From positions 3,224,001-3,288,000 of the forward strand of contig NZ_JAGPYQ010000001.1 in assembly GCF_018070025.1 (NCBI RefSeq): a stretch of 64,000 bases of DNA. Reading direction: 5' to 3'. The translations under genes were made by a program, and so were the position numbers. Below the pieces are notes generated by a model. It had not been told where the DNA came from. It worked only from the letters and a program-made list of their open reading frames with translations, and did not search any database. Positions within the stretch are counted from its first letter, which is position 1. Every line of letters starts with the position of its first letter. Positions 63,310 to 64,000 of the stretch are shown piece after piece. Origin of the DNA: Streptomyces liliiviolaceus. Lineage in GTDB: Bacteria > Actinomycetota > Actinomycetes > Streptomycetales > Streptomycetaceae.

Positions 63310-64000
63310 TCACATCACCCTGTACGTGACCGGATCGCTGCCCGGTACCGGCTCCGCGCGGCCCAGCTTCACCAGGCGGCGCAGATGGGCCTCCGCCTCC
63401 GAGACGGCGATGTTCCTGGAGCCGTACGGGATGTCGGCCCAGGGGCGGTTCCACTCCATCCGCCGGGCGACCTGCCACACCGTGAGCGGGGTGGAGAGGA
63501 GCGTGAGGAGACCGGTGAGGCGTTCCTCGTGGTGGTCCAGCAACTCCCGTACGCGGGACGGGGCGTCGGTGAAGGCGTGCAGATGGGCCGGGAGCACCTC
63601 GGCCGGTTCGAGGCCGCCGATCCGCTCCAGGGAGTCCAGGTAGTCGCCGAGCGGATCGGGCTCGCTGTCGTCGTCCGGGTCCTCGTACAGGCCGATGTGC
63701 GGGGTGATCCTCGGCAGGAGGTGGTCCCCGGAGAACAGCCTTCCGTTGCCCGGCAGTTGGGCTGGATGCCCCTCCTCCAGATGGAGGCAGACATGGCCGG
63801 GTGTGTGGCCCGGGGTCCAGACCGCGCGCAGCCGCCGGCCGGCGAGGTCCAGGAGTTCGCCGGGGACGATCTCCCGGTCGGGGAGCGCGGGGGAGAGGCC
63901 GGGGAGCCGGGAACGGGCGGTGCGCAGCGGTGCCACATGCTCCTCGGGCGCGCCCGCCGCGGTCAGCTTGTCCGCCATGTACGTGAACCAGCGGCCTGGC
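63310..64000 (-). CDS. metallo-beta-lactamase-fold hydrolase, 5' part beyond the window
   Basis: The reading frame remains open to the right edge (the residues before ATG 63978 read PGRWFTY), so the start is outside the window and the visible part is the C-terminal about 230 residues. It shows the MBL segments VWTPGHTPGHVCLHLEEG and LFSGDHLLPRITPHIGL. The C-terminal winged-helix part (LTVWQVARRMEW) follows. This fits the large MBL-fold family. The HxHxDH metal motif is upstream of the window. Confidence 0.8.
   Translation of the reverse strand, partial: PGRWFTYMADKLTAAGAPEEHVAPLRTARSRLPGLSPALPDREIVPGELLDLAGRRLRAVWTPGHTPGHVCLHLEEGHPAQLPGNGRLFSGDHLLPRITPHIGLYEDPDDDSEPDPLGDYLDSLERIGGLEPAEVLPAHLHAFTDAPSRVRELLDHHEERLTGLLTLLSTPLTVWQVARRMEWNRPWADIPYGSRNIAVSEAEAHLRRLVKLGRAEPVPGSDPVTYRVM

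Overview
The window is high-GC actinobacterial DNA and almost certainly from a Streptomyces chromosome. Supporting signs are the strong GC bias at third codon positions, frequent GTG starts, many Streptomyces-type families (DUF2637/SpdD transfer proteins, SCO2322/SCO2323-like surface proteins, PucR- and SpoIIE-type regulators) and the dispersed GTTCCCCGCGCCCCT intergenic repeat. It divides into an accessory half (1 to about 23.4 kb) and a chromosomal half (23.4 to 64 kb).

Accessory half. From 1 to 14.6 kb lies a patchwork of defence-like and orphan genes, partly more AT-rich than the rest. It holds the C-terminal part of a large protein ending in a PD-(D/E)XK-type domain (1-1518), a multi-domain protein with an ExK nuclease-like motif (2950-5067), an AT-richer orphan (6242-7219), a two-gene unit of a soluble protein plus a four-helix membrane protein (11336 down to 9848), and an EVE + sulfur-binding-domain + PD-(D/E)XK protein that should be a modification-dependent (type IV) restriction enzyme (11468-12799). 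A 3' half of tRNA-Gly flanked by TGGCACG repeats at 5.3-5.5 kb looks like an old attachment site. From 14.85 to 23.48 kb lies a compact actinomycete integrative and conjugative element (AICE) of the pSAM2 type: Pif-like GntR/Nudix protein, XRE/TPR regulator, operator palindromes, an FtsK/TraB-like translocase, spread proteins, RepSA-like initiator, Xis and tyrosine integrase. The integrase ends next to an intact tRNA-Val(TAC), the presumed attachment site. I found no second copy of the tRNA-Val 3' end to the left, so the far end of the element is probably outside the window and the defence genes may be cargo or neighbouring accretions.

Chromosomal half. From 23.7 to 42 kb are envelope, stress and unknown genes: a DUF4097-type lipoprotein, DedA and DoxX membrane proteins, a Cu/Zn-SOD-like protein, PhoD phosphatase, a secreted HNH nuclease, a HAD phosphatase, a peptidoglycan-binding protein, a DHA2 exporter fused to a MarR-like domain, DUF1992 and FHA proteins, and an O-methyltransferase. 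From 42.7 to 46.5 kb two large membrane proteins converge, one a GT87-PAP2 fusion. At 46.7-49.4 kb a CYP125-like P450 and a FadA5-like thiolase are divergent, with two KstR-like boxes between them; this matches the cyp125-fadA5 arrangement of mycobacterial cholesterol catabolism.

From 53.4 to 59.5 kb there is a B12-regulated operon read leftward: a cobalamin riboswitch, two membrane-anchored surface proteins (one with a prenyltransferase/squalene-oxidase-like barrel related in fold to vitamin B12 carriers), an EcfT-like permease, a double ATPase and an ECF S component. This reads as a cobalamin uptake system. The window ends with a SpoIIE-type phosphatase, an NB-ARC/TPR protein lacking a visible DNA-binding domain, and a partial metallo-beta-lactamase-fold gene that runs off the right edge.
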